Below are positions 42,878-52,955 of a DNA stretch of 64,000 nt, piece by piece. The notes under the pieces were generated by a model. That model did no database searches, was not told the origin of the DNA, and saw only the letters and a list, made by a program, of their open reading frames with translations. Position numbers and translations under genes: made by a program. Origin of the DNA: Cladosporium sp. IMV 00045 (lineage: Eukaryota; Ascomycota; Dothideomycetes; Cladosporiales; Cladosporiaceae). The stretch covers positions 1-64,000 of the forward strand of contig MSJI02000850.1 of the NCBI GenBank assembly GCA_001931905.2, written 5' to 3'. How positions within the stretch are numbered: position 1 is the first letter of the stretch; every line of letters begins with the position of its first letter.

Positions 42878-45800
42878 TCAAGCCCTTCCACTACGCCTCC
42901 GTTTCTCCTTAGCGATAGCCTCCATCCTCCCAATCATGCCCTTCAAGCCCATCCCCCTCTCGCAATTCTCCTCCAGCCAGCTTTCCATCTTCAACCTCAG
43001 ACCTCTCATGCCATTAATGACGGGCATCTTCTTGCCCTCCTCGCCAGAAAGATGCATGAGCGGGTTGAGGAGCAGACCAAACACCTCCTGCCAGATATCG
43101 ACCTGCCAGTAGCGCTTGAGATTTTCTCTGATCCGGTAGGTTTTGGTCGCACCCTGACCGAGCGAAGCACCGCGGTCCGCGATCGTCTCCATGTACTTGC
43201 CGAACAGCATACTGTGTACGATGCCCGCCATGCCGTGGTAGTCGACCTGGTACGTCCAGGGGCGGAGCTCGCGCATTTCAGCACAGTCGGCTTCGCTCGT
43301 CTTCCAGTCGGCGATGAAAGCCACGTTGGGCACGAATTGCTTCAGATCGATGCCGCGGCCGAAATCGATCAAGCAGATGCCCTTGCTCGACCACCCGTGC
43401 GCGCCGCTGGGGAAGTACGTGGCGCTCCAGTCGGTTTCCATGCCAGGGTCATCGAAGCGGACCAGGACGTTGTCGCCTTTGAGGTCGCCGTGGATGATGT
43501 GTTTGGAGTGGAGGGCTTCGACGGTACGGAAGAGCTCAACGGTCAGCCACATGGCCATGACTTCGTCCATGCCACCACCGGAGGCATTGGCGCTGTCAGC
43601 GCGTGCGATGTTGACGAGATCGAGCAGCGTGCCTTGGTTGCGGTACTCTTCTATCAGGAAGCACTCGTCGCGGAATATGTGCATCTCATGAGCGCGGACA
43701 ATGCTCTCTGCGGCGCGTGATACGCCGAGACGACGGTGAGACTGCTGCAGGATGAAGAACTCCCAGGCAGAGAGAGGCTCCTCCATCTTGACAGCTTCGA
43801 GGGGCCTACGATGAGCAAGTTTGCCAACGCCTCTTGCCGCTGGTCCGTTCTCGTCGTCTTCATCTTCTGCGAGCTGGGCGGCTTCGCTGTTCTCGACGAG
43901 ATACACAGGTGCGAACGTACCCGCGCCAAGCTCACGTTTGACAGTGTAAGTCGTGCTCGAGCCTTCAAATTGCAAGGTGGGAGGCAAAGACAGAGTCTGA
44001 CCGGTCTTGTCTTGGTTGAGACTGTTCTTGCCCGCTTTTGCAAGCGACTTGATGTACTTCTTGATTTCGGCTGTACGTCCGGAAGCGACTGTAGAGTGGT
44101 CGTGATAACCATCGAAAGAGCCAAGGGAAGGTCTGATCTGGCTCAAGATAGTCTCACGCAGATATGGGTCCATAGGGTTACATTGCTGCTCCAGAACGAT
44201 GGGTCCCTTTTGAACAGCTTCAGGTGCCGTCGGCGCTGCTTTGGCTTCAATCTGAGAAGTCGCAGTGCCTTTGCCCAGAGAAATGTTGCCCTTGGTGGAT
44301 TTTGTGCGAATCGGTTGCAGAACCTTGAACTTGTCATCGGCCAGATCCACTGTCACTTCATTGAAAGGACTGCTGGGAGGCTCGTCATCATCGTCGTCTT
44401 CGGGCTCTGGCATTGCGTTCGAAGCTTGCCTGCTAGGCGTCTTCGCATTGTACAACTCATTTTGTGCCCTTGATGCGACGGTTCCGAGCGAGGTCTCCGT
44501 CTGTTCTGCGATAGGCGTCATGAACGGTAGTCGATGGTTTGGCAGCATCGACATCTGCTGGAATTGATGTGAAGGCGGCTCGTAGTCTTCGGGAGCGATG
44601 GGAACACTGCGCGTCTGGAGCCTCTCTTCGTCAGGCATGGACACGTTTTCGTCGTCTTCCCCCTGATCGTCATCACGGTACACTCCCAGAGGCTGGTTAT
44701 TCGAAGATTCGGCGGTATCTTCGGGGCTGTCGCTATCCTTGGGTACATGTTTACTAGTCGTGAAATCAGACCAGCCAGTGTGTTCTGTGGCCTCGTCTTC
44801 TTGATCATCATCTTGAGTCTGAACAAGCAGTTCGTTGCGTGTTTCATCTCCATAATCACTCGGTGCCGCAGACAATTTACCAGTAGCCGTACTTTCGTCT
44901 CCAGTGGTGTAGTCATCCTCGTCGTCGCTATCAGAGGACTCTGATTCGCTTTCAGACTCCTCAGCTTGTGAAGGCAGGGGCGCGTTGAAGATACCATAGA
45001 TCTCGTCCATAGCTTCTTTTGTATTGATGGTCATGGTAGGCTCGGCGGTTCTGTCCGAGTTCTTTTTGCGTTTGGGTTTCGCTCCAGTAGGTGAGTCCAG
45101 ATTGAGTTGTATAGTCTTCGTCTCGCCCTTGATGTGCTTGGTATCCTTCATTTGGATCTTACGGGTCCTGTTCGCGCGCTCTTCGCGACGCATCTTCTTC
45201 CTGATCTCGGCTTCTGAAGGTTGAGATGGTGGTGCATTCTCATCATTCTCGTCATTGAGTGCGAGGGTCTTGGAGGACGTTTCAACAAACACTTCCTTCT
45301 GTTGTAAAGGCTGACTCGACGGTCCTGCCTCAGATGGTACGTCCTCAAAAATCTTGAAACCGCGCTGCTTCTGCTTGGGCTCTGGCTCCGGCTCATCGAG
45401 GTGTATCTTGAATCCCTTGCCAGAAGGTGGTGCAGGCTCTGCCTGTTGAAGTTCGTCCAAGTGGATCTTGAAGCTTTTGCTAGAAGTGTCGGCATTCTCG
45501 TCGTGACTTGGCTCATGGTCGAGCGTCATGTCGAGTGTCTGATTTGTTGATGTCTTGCCAGCAAGCTCTTCTCTTCGCCAATCCTTATTCAGCCATCCTC
45601 TATGTTTTGCTCTCAACTCCTCGAAGCAATACTCGGCCTTTTCTGATTGGGGATACACAGCCTCCAAGTTCACAAAAACACACTCAAGCCTACCATTCTT
45701 GGGGTTCCTCACGCACTGGTAATTATCGATCTTCCCAGAGGTTGATTTCGCAAGATGCTTTGGAAGGAAAACTCTCTTTGATGACTGCATACACGAGGGA

Positions 45801-46845
45801 ATAACTTAGTCCTGGCTTTTGTAAATACTTTTGCGCGCGAAAAGCGGCGGGTGGGTCTAGGGGTTTGACTTACTGCATCCTTGAACACCATCATCTTCTG
45901 CATTCCACCGTTGGTCTTGCCGACCTTCAGCTTCTCGCCTGCCATAGGTTTCGCTGCATGTGTGTTCTCCTTCTTGCGCTCGGCAATAGTTCCGATGTTG
46001 TCCCAGCCCCCAGGGCTTGCACCTGCGCCTGAGCTCGGGCGATCTGAATCGTCTCCATCGGCGAAAATCTGCATCTTCGATGACTTGCTCTTCTTAGGAG
46101 CAGTCGACTTTGCTTGTTGCTGCGCGGGAGATAACGATGAAGCTGCAGAGAATGGGTCTACCTTCGAGGCGAGAGCTGGTCGCACTGTCGGTAAAGCTGG
46201 GCTCGATGGCTCATCTGATGGCTCAGGGCGGGCCTCCTTTCGTCTCTCGAACTCGTGGAACTTGCGCATCAAGCGCTCTGCTGGTCGTGCCTCCTTCTCT
46301 ATGCCCATCTTGTACACCTCTTCCGCTTGATTCCACCTGCCTGCGTTCTCTAGCCACGCAGCGAATTCTTCGTAGTAAAGCGCGAGAGCCTCACCGATGT
46401 TGTTGCGCGCCAGGAAGACGAAGACTTCGCGCGGCGCATCGGAGAACAGTCTGATGTAGTGGAGCCAGATCTTGACATATCGTGGGTCGTTCTTGTAATG
46501 TGCTGATGTCTGGAAAGTCTTCGTAGCGCGCTCAAGCAGAGGCAGTAGCCCTGACTGCGGTGTCGCCTGTGCTGTAGGGTATGCGTCCAGTGTCCATTTC
46601 ACGTAGCGGTCGTAAACATCAAGTGGGTCGTCAGCTTCGTCAATAAGTGCCAGCTCTCTCTCAAATTCCTGGCGTTCTTTCGAGTTCGCATCCTGTATCA
46701 ACGAAGGCGAAGGGTTGGCTCCAAGTAGCGGTGGAGAGTAGAGCTGTGCGAGGGCTTTCGCTGAACGCCCGCTAGGAAGAGCCTGGATGTTTTCCTTCTG
46801 ACCTTCGATGACATTGAAGTCAATGAGGTCCCCGGATCCAGACAT
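42878..46845 (-). CDS. BUB1: Spindle checkpoint kinase BUB1 (MADBUB architecture)
   Basis: Kinetochore Ser/Thr kinase of the spindle assembly checkpoint. Exon 1 is 46845-45874 (324 codons), the intron 45873-45785 (GTAAGT...TGCAG, 89 nt), exon 2 45784-42878; 1,292 residues. Order: KEN box in GQKENIQ (about 17-19); Bub1/Mad3 TPR domain (about 55-200, with DPLDVYDRYVKWTLDAYP and DPRYVKIWLHYIRL); second KEN in ERKKENTH (292-294); then, in exon 2, a Bub3-binding GLEBS-like segment (TINTKEAMDEIYGIFNAPL), a long acidic linker, and the C-terminal kinase. Kinase motifs are ELGAGTFAPVYLVE (Gly loop), AVKMEEP (Lys), HGDLKGDNVL (HxD, Gly as usual in Bub1) and LIDFGRGID (DFG). Two KEN boxes plus a kinase suggest an undivided Mad3/BubR1-Bub1 gene. 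Intron retention would yield a 378-residue kinase-less form. Confidence 0.95.
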
Positions 46846-47511
46846 GTTGTCGTTGTGGGGAGGTCGTTGTCGTCGTAGTCGCTGGTCGTGGTGAGAAAGC
46901 CCACATGCAGCGAGGGGCTTGACGAGTTAAAAACGCGCTTAAACTTCGTCTTGCTGATGTTGACGCAAAACAAACAAAGCGGGGCCGGGGCAACCACACG
47001 ATTCGAAGATATCAGGTCGTTCAATTGGGCAGTAACAATCAACGGATGCGTATAATAAAATGTAGACTTTTGGTAACACTACCGCCATCACGCATACCTT
47101 GGTCATTTTAAACATCACACAATGACGGTTTTTGGCGCCTTAAGTGAACTGTCGTAGCGAACAGATAGCACTGGCTTCTGCAACTGTTGTCTTGTTTGAA
47201 ATCACCCTTGGTCTCTCTTGGACATGTTGTCTTTCAGCATAACGTTACTACAAAACAGCTTTGTATACACATTGAGTTGTGGTTACTTCGATCAATCTGG
47301 GCGTCTCTTTAGATACCTCAACGAAGGGGACATGAAGGATGTATTTGCAAAGGTAAGTCAAGGCTGGCTCTACTCTCTGCCAGGCAAAGTGACAATCAGA
47401 GATCATGGCCCTCAATCCTTGTAATAATTTACGCCTGTCCAAGCAGAAGACTTCAAGAGTTCAGGAGAAGTTCTGGGATTCTCCCCTCGAGCCAACCCGT
47501 TCGCCATCTGA
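46846..47511. other. Intergenic: BUB1 upstream region
   Basis: 666 bp. An ACGCG core lies at 46933-46937, about 90 bp upstream of the BUB1 start, a possible partial MCB-like element. TTTGGCGCC occurs at 47131-47139. Function of either is unproven. Confidence 0.4.
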
Positions 47512-48126
47512 TCAAGCATCAACAAGATGACTCCAAGCCCTCCTCCACCCCACCCCATCCTCACCAACACCACTCTCCCTAAGCTCCACCAACTTGTCAC
47601 ACAACTCCTGCAACCCATCCCAAGCCTCCACAAAAGGCCATCCATCCCACGCGACGCCCCTCCAAGGCAAATCCAGCAAACCTTGCGCCTCATCCAGCGT
47701 ATCAATCAATTCAGGCAGTCCCTCACAAGCCTCCGCAGCGGCCCTGAGACTCACAACCGCCTCCTCTATCATGGCGTCGCCTCCCTCTTCACTGAACAAT
47801 CGGTCAGCGTCAGCGGGCAGTTGTAAGACTTGAACCCCGACCCAATCTACCAAGGTGGCGAGGCTTTTGCGGCTGAAGAGGAAGGCGTTGTGGTAGAGGT
47901 CTAAACGAGTTTCAAGGATGTGAGAGGATCCTGCGTGCGGTGATAGTTGGTGTAGGAGGCTAACGATGGAGAGAGTGGCGGATAAGAGGTTCGTGACGGC
48001 GTTGACGAGGTGGGTTAGATGGTGGACTTTTGCTGGTAGAGAGTCTAGTGGGCTGGAGCTGGAGATTGGAAGGGACATAGCTGGGAGTGAGTTCATGGTT
48101 AATGCTTGCGATGTAGGTGCTGACAA
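47512..48126 (-). CDS. Hypothetical helical protein
   Basis: Open frame of 204 residues that I do not recognise. The first 25-30 residues are Ser/Pro-rich and the remainder is Leu/Ala-rich with amphipathic periodicity (VHHLTHLVNAVTNLLSATLSIVSLLHQL, ALATLVDW, AAAEACEGLPELIDTLDEAQ) and a Trp/Gly-rich end (WRGVAWDGWPFVEAWDG), which reads as a soluble all-helical protein. No signal peptide is evident. Alternative starts at Met 11 or 17 are possible. The frame sits alone between BUB1 and IST1 in the same orientation, and its amino-acid composition is more protein-like than the other frames in the area, which is the main support for calling it. Confidence 0.5.
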   Translation of the reverse strand: MSAPTSQALTMNSLPAMSLPISSSSPLDSLPAKVHHLTHLVNAVTNLLSATLSIVSLLHQLSPHAGSSHILETRLDLYHNAFLFSRKSLATLVDWVGVQVLQLPADADRLFSEEGGDAMIEEAVVSLRAAAEACEGLPELIDTLDEAQGLLDLPWRGVAWDGWPFVEAWDGLQELCDKLVELRESGVGEDGVGWRRAWSHLVDA

Positions 48127-48258
48127 GTGGAGAACGGGTCTTTAGAGCTTGACTCTAGGCTGATACATATAATGGCTGGTATTGGGTTTCATTAACTCTT
48201 GCGTGATATCGAGGCCGCTTGTTTGCTCAGATCGATGGTCCCGAGGCCTTCGATAAGA

Positions 48259-49146
48259 TCATCGTTTGAGTTGAGCGAAACGCTTGGTAAGCTCATCGAC
48301 ATCAGGGATCTTTCCTCCAGGCCCATCTGACTTTCCGGCGCCGGCTTTCTTGCTAGCATCTTGCATCTTCTTTGGAGGCTTCAGCTCCGGTGCGCCGCTG
48401 ATCTTGGGTCGCACGTTATCCGTACTAGGCGAAGGGGGCATGACAGACACTGGGCTTTTGGGCCCCATATCTCTGGGCGGTGTCGCTTTGCTCAGATCTT
48501 CCGCAGCCAGAGGTGCTTCCAACGGTCTCTCCTTCGATCCACCTTCACCATCGTCCTCATCATCGTCATTCTCCTCCGCTGCCTCAGCCTCCGCCTGCCT
48601 CTTAGCGAACGTTCCAGGCGGCCAGTCAATGCCATACGCATCCGCGATGGCAGACAGATAAGCTTCCACGAGATCTTTAGGAGGAGGCTCGACCTTCGTG
48701 CGATCCAACACTCTTTGCGAAACCTTATTGTCCGTATTCTCCACAGCCTCCAGCGTGAACTCCTTGCCGTACTTCTCCGCCAGTAACTGCCTCACGATTC
48801 CCAACTCCTTGACACCTTCCACCCTTGGCGCAGCGTACATGATACTCTTGACAGCCTCCTCAAGCCCAGGATCGCACTCTTTCGCTTCCAACAGACCGGC
48901 CCTCGCGCTCAGCAGCTCGCAGTACAGTTCCAGGATCTCAAGCAGCTCGGTGTTCATGTCGGAGCGGATGATGTTCTCAACGCGGATGCGCGCGGATTCC
49001 TCTTTGCCTTGCTCGAGTAGCTGGGCCATGGATCGTCGTTGTTGCTTCGCCAGGGCCGTGTCTTTCTGCTGCACCATGCGTAGTCGCGATATGCTGAGCT
49101 TCAGCTGGACTTTGATCTTGTTGACGAGGGTTGATGAGGGTGCCAT
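48259..49146 (-). CDS. IST1: IST1, ESCRT-III-associated regulator of Vps4
   Basis: Endosomal sorting factor that binds Did2 and Vps4 and tunes ESCRT-III disassembly in multivesicular-body formation. 295 residues, one exon. The Ist1 domain fills residues 1-180: LVNKIKVQLKLSISRLRMVQQKDTA, RRSMAQLLEQGKEESARIRVENIIR, DMNTELLEILELYCELLSAR, KSIMYAAPRVEGVKELGIVRQLL and KYGKEFTLEAV. A Glu/Asp-rich and Pro-rich linker follows. The last residues, DVDELTKRFAQLKR, match the C-terminal MIT-interacting motif (leucine/arginine/leucine/lysine pattern) through which Ist1 binds Vps4. Confidence 0.95.
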   Translation of the reverse strand: MAPSSTLVNKIKVQLKLSISRLRMVQQKDTALAKQQRRSMAQLLEQGKEESARIRVENIIRSDMNTELLEILELYCELLSARAGLLEAKECDPGLEEAVKSIMYAAPRVEGVKELGIVRQLLAEKYGKEFTLEAVENTDNKVSQRVLDRTKVEPPPKDLVEAYLSAIADAYGIDWPPGTFAKRQAEAEAAEENDDDEDDGEGGSKERPLEAPLAAEDLSKATPPRDMGPKSPVSVMPPSPSTDNVRPKISGAPELKPPKKMQDASKKAGAGKSDGPGGKIPDVDELTKRFAQLKR

Positions 49147-49627
49147 GATGGTGGAGGAGCCGGTGGCCGTGTAGATGTGTGAAGCAGACGCTTTCGAATG
49201 CGTTTCGCGTTTGATTCTTGACTTGAATGTTGTCGTCTCGTTCTATCTATGTGCATGTACATGTACTGTAGGCAGCTGCATGTGGTCAGTCCTGGAGTAT
49301 GACGGAAGCCACCTTTAGGTGATGCGGGGCATTCAAGATTGTGGAGATCTCGAGTTAAACATGAAGACGATACAAACCTACATGTACATGTAAACACGCA
49401 AGCACGAAATAAAGAAAGTTTTCAAAGAGTTTAGTGTTGTTGATATATCTACTCATGTTCGCATAATATTGTCTGTTTCATATTGTGATACACATCATTT
49501 TAGATATAAAGGCAAGAAAGCACACTCAGCAATGTGCATTCAGGTGTCTTTTTATCAAAACATGCAACTGAAGCCATGGCCTTATGAAAGCGCAATTTTC
49601 GAGCTCATCAATCGAGCATATTACTTA
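49147..49627. promoter_or_regulatory. Intergenic: IST1 upstream region with TACATGTACATGTA palindrome
   Basis: 481 bp between the IST1 start and the ISC1 stop. A perfect 14-bp palindrome TACATGTACATGTA lies at 49379-49392 and a near copy (GCATGTACATGTAC) at 49253-49266, both upstream of IST1. Role unknown. Confidence 0.45.
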
Positions 49628-51052
49628 CTATTTCGTCGCAGGACCCTCACCAACCTGCTCACCTTTCCGTATCGCCTTCTCCGCGATCCGCCTCGCGTTC
49701 ACAATTTCCCACTCAAACTCCCTCAGGGCCCGCATCTCACTGCCCACGAACAGAAACCCCATCAATCCATCGATCACGCCAACGCTGAGCCCAACAGAGC
49801 TAAGAAGCATGAGCAGGAAAGACACGAACGGACGTGGCGAGCACCACACCGCGATCAGACATCCGATAGAGAGCGCCAGATGGAAGAAAAAGTGGCCGAT
49901 GCGGAGTTTGCGCTGAGTCCGCTCGCGGAGCATGTACTTGCGCGTCATATCTAGGATTTCGTCGTAGGTTGTCGTCGGCAAGGATGCCACGGGTGGGTCA
50001 GGTGCTGTTTGTGATCGGGGTTTGCGACTTATGGTCGTTTCGATCGAGAAGTGGTCGCTGAGGGAACACCTAAGCTCCGGATGCCGTTGGGTCATGCCCA
50101 CGCGTGCGCTTGTGACATCCCACTCGCTTTGGGAGTTTTCGCCCGGAGAGAAGAAAATGTAGTCCAGACGCTTCGCTCGCGGATCTGGCGTGTCGGGCTC
50201 GATGATCGTGTCCTTTCCCTTGTCCAGATCTTTGCGCATGGCCTTGCTCCACCTCCAAGTGTTCAGCTTGGAATCGCATGTCGCGCCAGCTTCGTTTATA
50301 CACCAGTCCACGGTCGGACACTTCTCTTCCTTCGTACCCCTCCCATAGCCATCTTCCCACGCTCCCAGAGCAGAATCCGGCTTCTTGATCCGCCAAATAT
50401 CCCTCACCCCACCGTGCGCCTCAATAAGTCTATGCGCCAAACTCAGCGGCAGCATATTGAAGTCTCCCAGTCCGAGCACAACATGTCCCCTCTCGCCCGC
50501 CTGCCGCATGAACTTAGCGATCTCCCACGCCTGCGCCGTGCGGTGGCAGATATAACTATCGTACGGCTCCTTCTCGTACGGCGCGTGCAGATGCGTCGTG
50601 AACACTTCCGCAACGTCCTTCACGCCCTCGCCGAACCGTATCCGCGCCGTAGCAACGCCCTTGCCCACGAACCAGTCGCCGCGGTAGAAGGCGGCGGGTC
50701 GTCCGTTCAGAGGGTAGCGGTACATGGAGCTCTCTTCGATTTCCCATTTTGAGAGGATGGCTAGCCCGCCGCCGAAGATGCCGGAGTGGTAGAATTTGCC
50801 GTAGGGGAGGATCGCTTTGGTCGATTCGCGGATGGAGAGGTAGTCTTCTTGCGTCCAGCATTCTTGCAGGCCGACGATGTTGGGAGGGGGGTCTAGGGCG
50901 GCGATCTGGCGGCCGATTTCTTGCAATCTTGCATTTCTGGATTTGCTTATGAACTTTAAGCCCCAGCAATTCAGAGAGAGTACGCGCAGGGTGGAGGGGA
51001 GGTCCAGGATGCCGGTCGTGGAGGGATTGGGGTTGGTCATTTTAGGAGGCAT
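49628..51052 (-). CDS. ISC1: Inositol phosphosphingolipid phospholipase C (neutral sphingomyelinase family)
   Basis: Magnesium-dependent enzyme that hydrolyses inositol phosphosphingolipids to ceramides at ER and mitochondrial membranes. 474 residues, one exon, as in yeast (477). The exonuclease/endonuclease/phosphatase fold shows RVLSLNCWGLKF, NIVGLQECW (Mg-binding Glu), HSGIFGGGLAILSKW, the P-loop-like GDWFVGKGVATARI, FTTHLHAPYE, LGLGDFNMLPLS, and the catalytic LSDHFSIETT. Two hydrophobic segments (about residues 390-445) form the C-terminal membrane hairpin typical of Isc1 and nSMase2-like enzymes: FFFHLALSIGCLIAVWC and VSFLLMLLSSVGLSVGV. A cytosolic EFEWE-rich tail follows. Confidence 0.94.
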   Translation of the reverse strand: MPPKMTNPNPSTTGILDLPSTLRVLSLNCWGLKFISKSRNARLQEIGRQIAALDPPPNIVGLQECWTQEDYLSIRESTKAILPYGKFYHSGIFGGGLAILSKWEIEESSMYRYPLNGRPAAFYRGDWFVGKGVATARIRFGEGVKDVAEVFTTHLHAPYEKEPYDSYICHRTAQAWEIAKFMRQAGERGHVVLGLGDFNMLPLSLAHRLIEAHGGVRDIWRIKKPDSALGAWEDGYGRGTKEEKCPTVDWCINEAGATCDSKLNTWRWSKAMRKDLDKGKDTIIEPDTPDPRAKRLDYIFFSPGENSQSEWDVTSARVGMTQRHPELRCSLSDHFSIETTISRKPRSQTAPDPPVASLPTTTYDEILDMTRKYMLRERTQRKLRIGHFFFHLALSIGCLIAVWCSPRPFVSFLLMLLSSVGLSVGVIDGLMGFLFVGSEMRALREFEWEIVNARRIAEKAIRKGEQVGEGPATK

Positions 51053-51786
51053 TGGTTGAACGGAGAGGGTGAATGTATTATGTTTGCGAGTGGGAACATG
51101 AAGTGTTCGAAGTTCTGTTTACGCTGGCGTCATCATTTAGGTACTATCAGGGTCTCGCACCTATGGTGATCAACTGCCCACAGAAGGTACATTTACCTTA
51201 GGTATGATCATGCATATCGTATAAGAAGAGAGTTGACATGTCGATATCAGATCTCGTAGCTGCGTTGGATGTTGCTATCAATTAAGGTGTTATCAAATAA
51301 GGTGTATCAACATGTAAAGTCCGGCATTATTATTGAGAGAGGGGTTTTAGAAAGATTATCTCCACCATCAATATGCTACTATCGTTACGCATAACATAAA
51401 CAAGATGAGTGCCATACCATTGAGAGATGTGCAAGCTTGACGATGCATCTCCGTCGGCGAGGTGCTAGTACCATAAAGCTACATTGAGAGATTGGGTGCC
51501 AAATCGGTGAGAAGGCACCGGAATACGAAGCGTTCAGTTGGTTGAAAATGTGACATTGCAAAGTCTATATGATTTATCGTGTATGTATTCTGAAAAAAAT
51601 TACCATCAGGTCAAAGCGTGAAGCTCACTGCTGGTTTCTAAAGCACAGCAGAAAATTGATTTCCCCGTATCCGAGTGAGTCCAGTCATTCAAAGTGAATG
51701 TAATCATGCCAGACGCAAAGAAGATAGGGTTGTTGCATTGGTGCAAGGGCATTGGCATCCAAGCATTGCTTTTTGATAAAAGCATT
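51053..51786. other. Intergenic: ISC1 upstream region
   Basis: 734 bp between the ISC1 start and the thioesterase stop, both minus strand; rather A/T-rich. Nothing assigned. Confidence 0.5.
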
Positions 51787-52245
51787 TTATGCAGGCTCAG
51801 TGCCGACGACGAATTTTGTGTGCGTGGCCGACACCACGATCTTGCCTCTCTTGCCATTCTCGACCTTGAAGATGTTGACCTTGGTGAAGGCGAGGCTTCC
51901 GCCAACCTTCTCGGCGATACCTTCAATTTCGACTTCATCGCCGACGCGGGCACCGGACTGGTAAGTGACGTGGATGTCGACGCTGACACCAGTCTTCTCA
52001 CGTAGATCCCATGTCGCAACAGCCATGCCGCCGGCCCAGTCGACAATCGTTGCGCTTACAGAACCGTGCAGCGACTTGCCGGAGTTCATGTGATTCTGAC
52101 TCAGCACCAGACGACAGAGGACATGGCCTTTGCTGGCTTGCGTGACGCGAACAGTCGACAACAAGAAGTTGTAGATAGGGCTACCGGGCAACTTGGTCTT
52201 GACCAGGTGCTCGATGTGAGCATGCTCAGGAGACTTGGAGGCCAT
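51787..52245 (-). CDS. Hotdog-fold thioesterase (ACOT13/4HBT-like)
   Basis: 152-residue single-domain protein of the thioesterase superfamily, likely an acyl-CoA thioesterase similar to mammalian ACOT13/THEM2. The core shows GHVLCRLVLSQNHMNSGKSLHGSVSATIVDWAGG, where N-S-G-K-S-L-H-G contains the catalytic Asn/His-Gly motif and the following Asp sits on the hotdog helix, then VSVDIHVTYQSGARVGDEV and EIEGIAEKVGGSLAFTKV strands, ending GKIVVSATHTKFV. No PTS1 (C-terminus TEPA) and no clear mitochondrial presequence. Single exon. It diverges from the DDHD phospholipase. Confidence 0.9.
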   Translation of the reverse strand: MASKSPEHAHIEHLVKTKLPGSPIYNFLLSTVRVTQASKGHVLCRLVLSQNHMNSGKSLHGSVSATIVDWAGGMAVATWDLREKTGVSVDIHVTYQSGARVGDEVEIEGIAEKVGGSLAFTKVNIFKVENGKRGKIVVSATHTKFVVGTEPA

Positions 52246-52955
52246 GGCTGATGTGGTAAAGACCCAAGAAAGATCGGCTAGATAGAATGTTAGTTCAGAT
52301 AAAGATACCCTGGTAATTGTTCATTCACCGCCACCGAGACAAGATGTAGCATAACATCCGATGTCCCGAACATGGCTAGGCAGAAAGAGTGAGGTGTGGC
52401 ATTTACCTTGAGAGAAAATGAGAGGGATGAGATGAATTTGTAGTCTGTGTGAAAGGGCGAAGATCTTCCAGGAACCGTGCGAGCCCTCCGTTCCGCGCAC
52501 AGGCACGGTTCGGTGTGACGTGTGAGATGAAGTCTAATCGACAAGCAGGCAAGCCAAAACACCAGACGACTGCCCGCTTGTCACATGTAGATTGTTATGC
52601 TTCAACCGACCATCGCTAAATGCTCGCCTGACTTGACCATTACACGAGACACTTAGGTCTTGCTCCCGTCTGATCTCTTTTTTTGTTCTCCTGTCCACGA
52701 GACGTTGCTGCTGCGTGTCCGTGTGTGGCCGTTATAGCTGCTCTATATCCCCCAGCCTGATATCCTCCTGTCATCCTCCACCCAACGTTCACCAAGTTGG
52801 CTCGATTCGCAGGTTGGGCCTCTTCCATCCGACGCAACATCCCCTGGCTAGCCGGCCAAACAGAGCGTTCTGCTGTTGGCTCGCGCAAGGCTTGGCCTAC
52901 TGAATCCAATTCTTCTGGCCCAGGCCAATGGCCGCAACCAAGGCCCAAACCCGAC
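52246..52955. other. Divergent region thioesterase/DDHD phospholipase
   Basis: 710 bp. The DDHD frame is open back to about 52797 without an ATG, so an unseen upstream exon is possible. No specific site assigned. Confidence 0.45.

Noticed and set aside
52797..52955. Upstream extension of the DDHD phospholipase
   Set aside because: The frame is open but has no ATG and lacks conserved content. MSAPPDEQPGYL at 52956 is the better start, although an upstream exon cannot be fully excluded.
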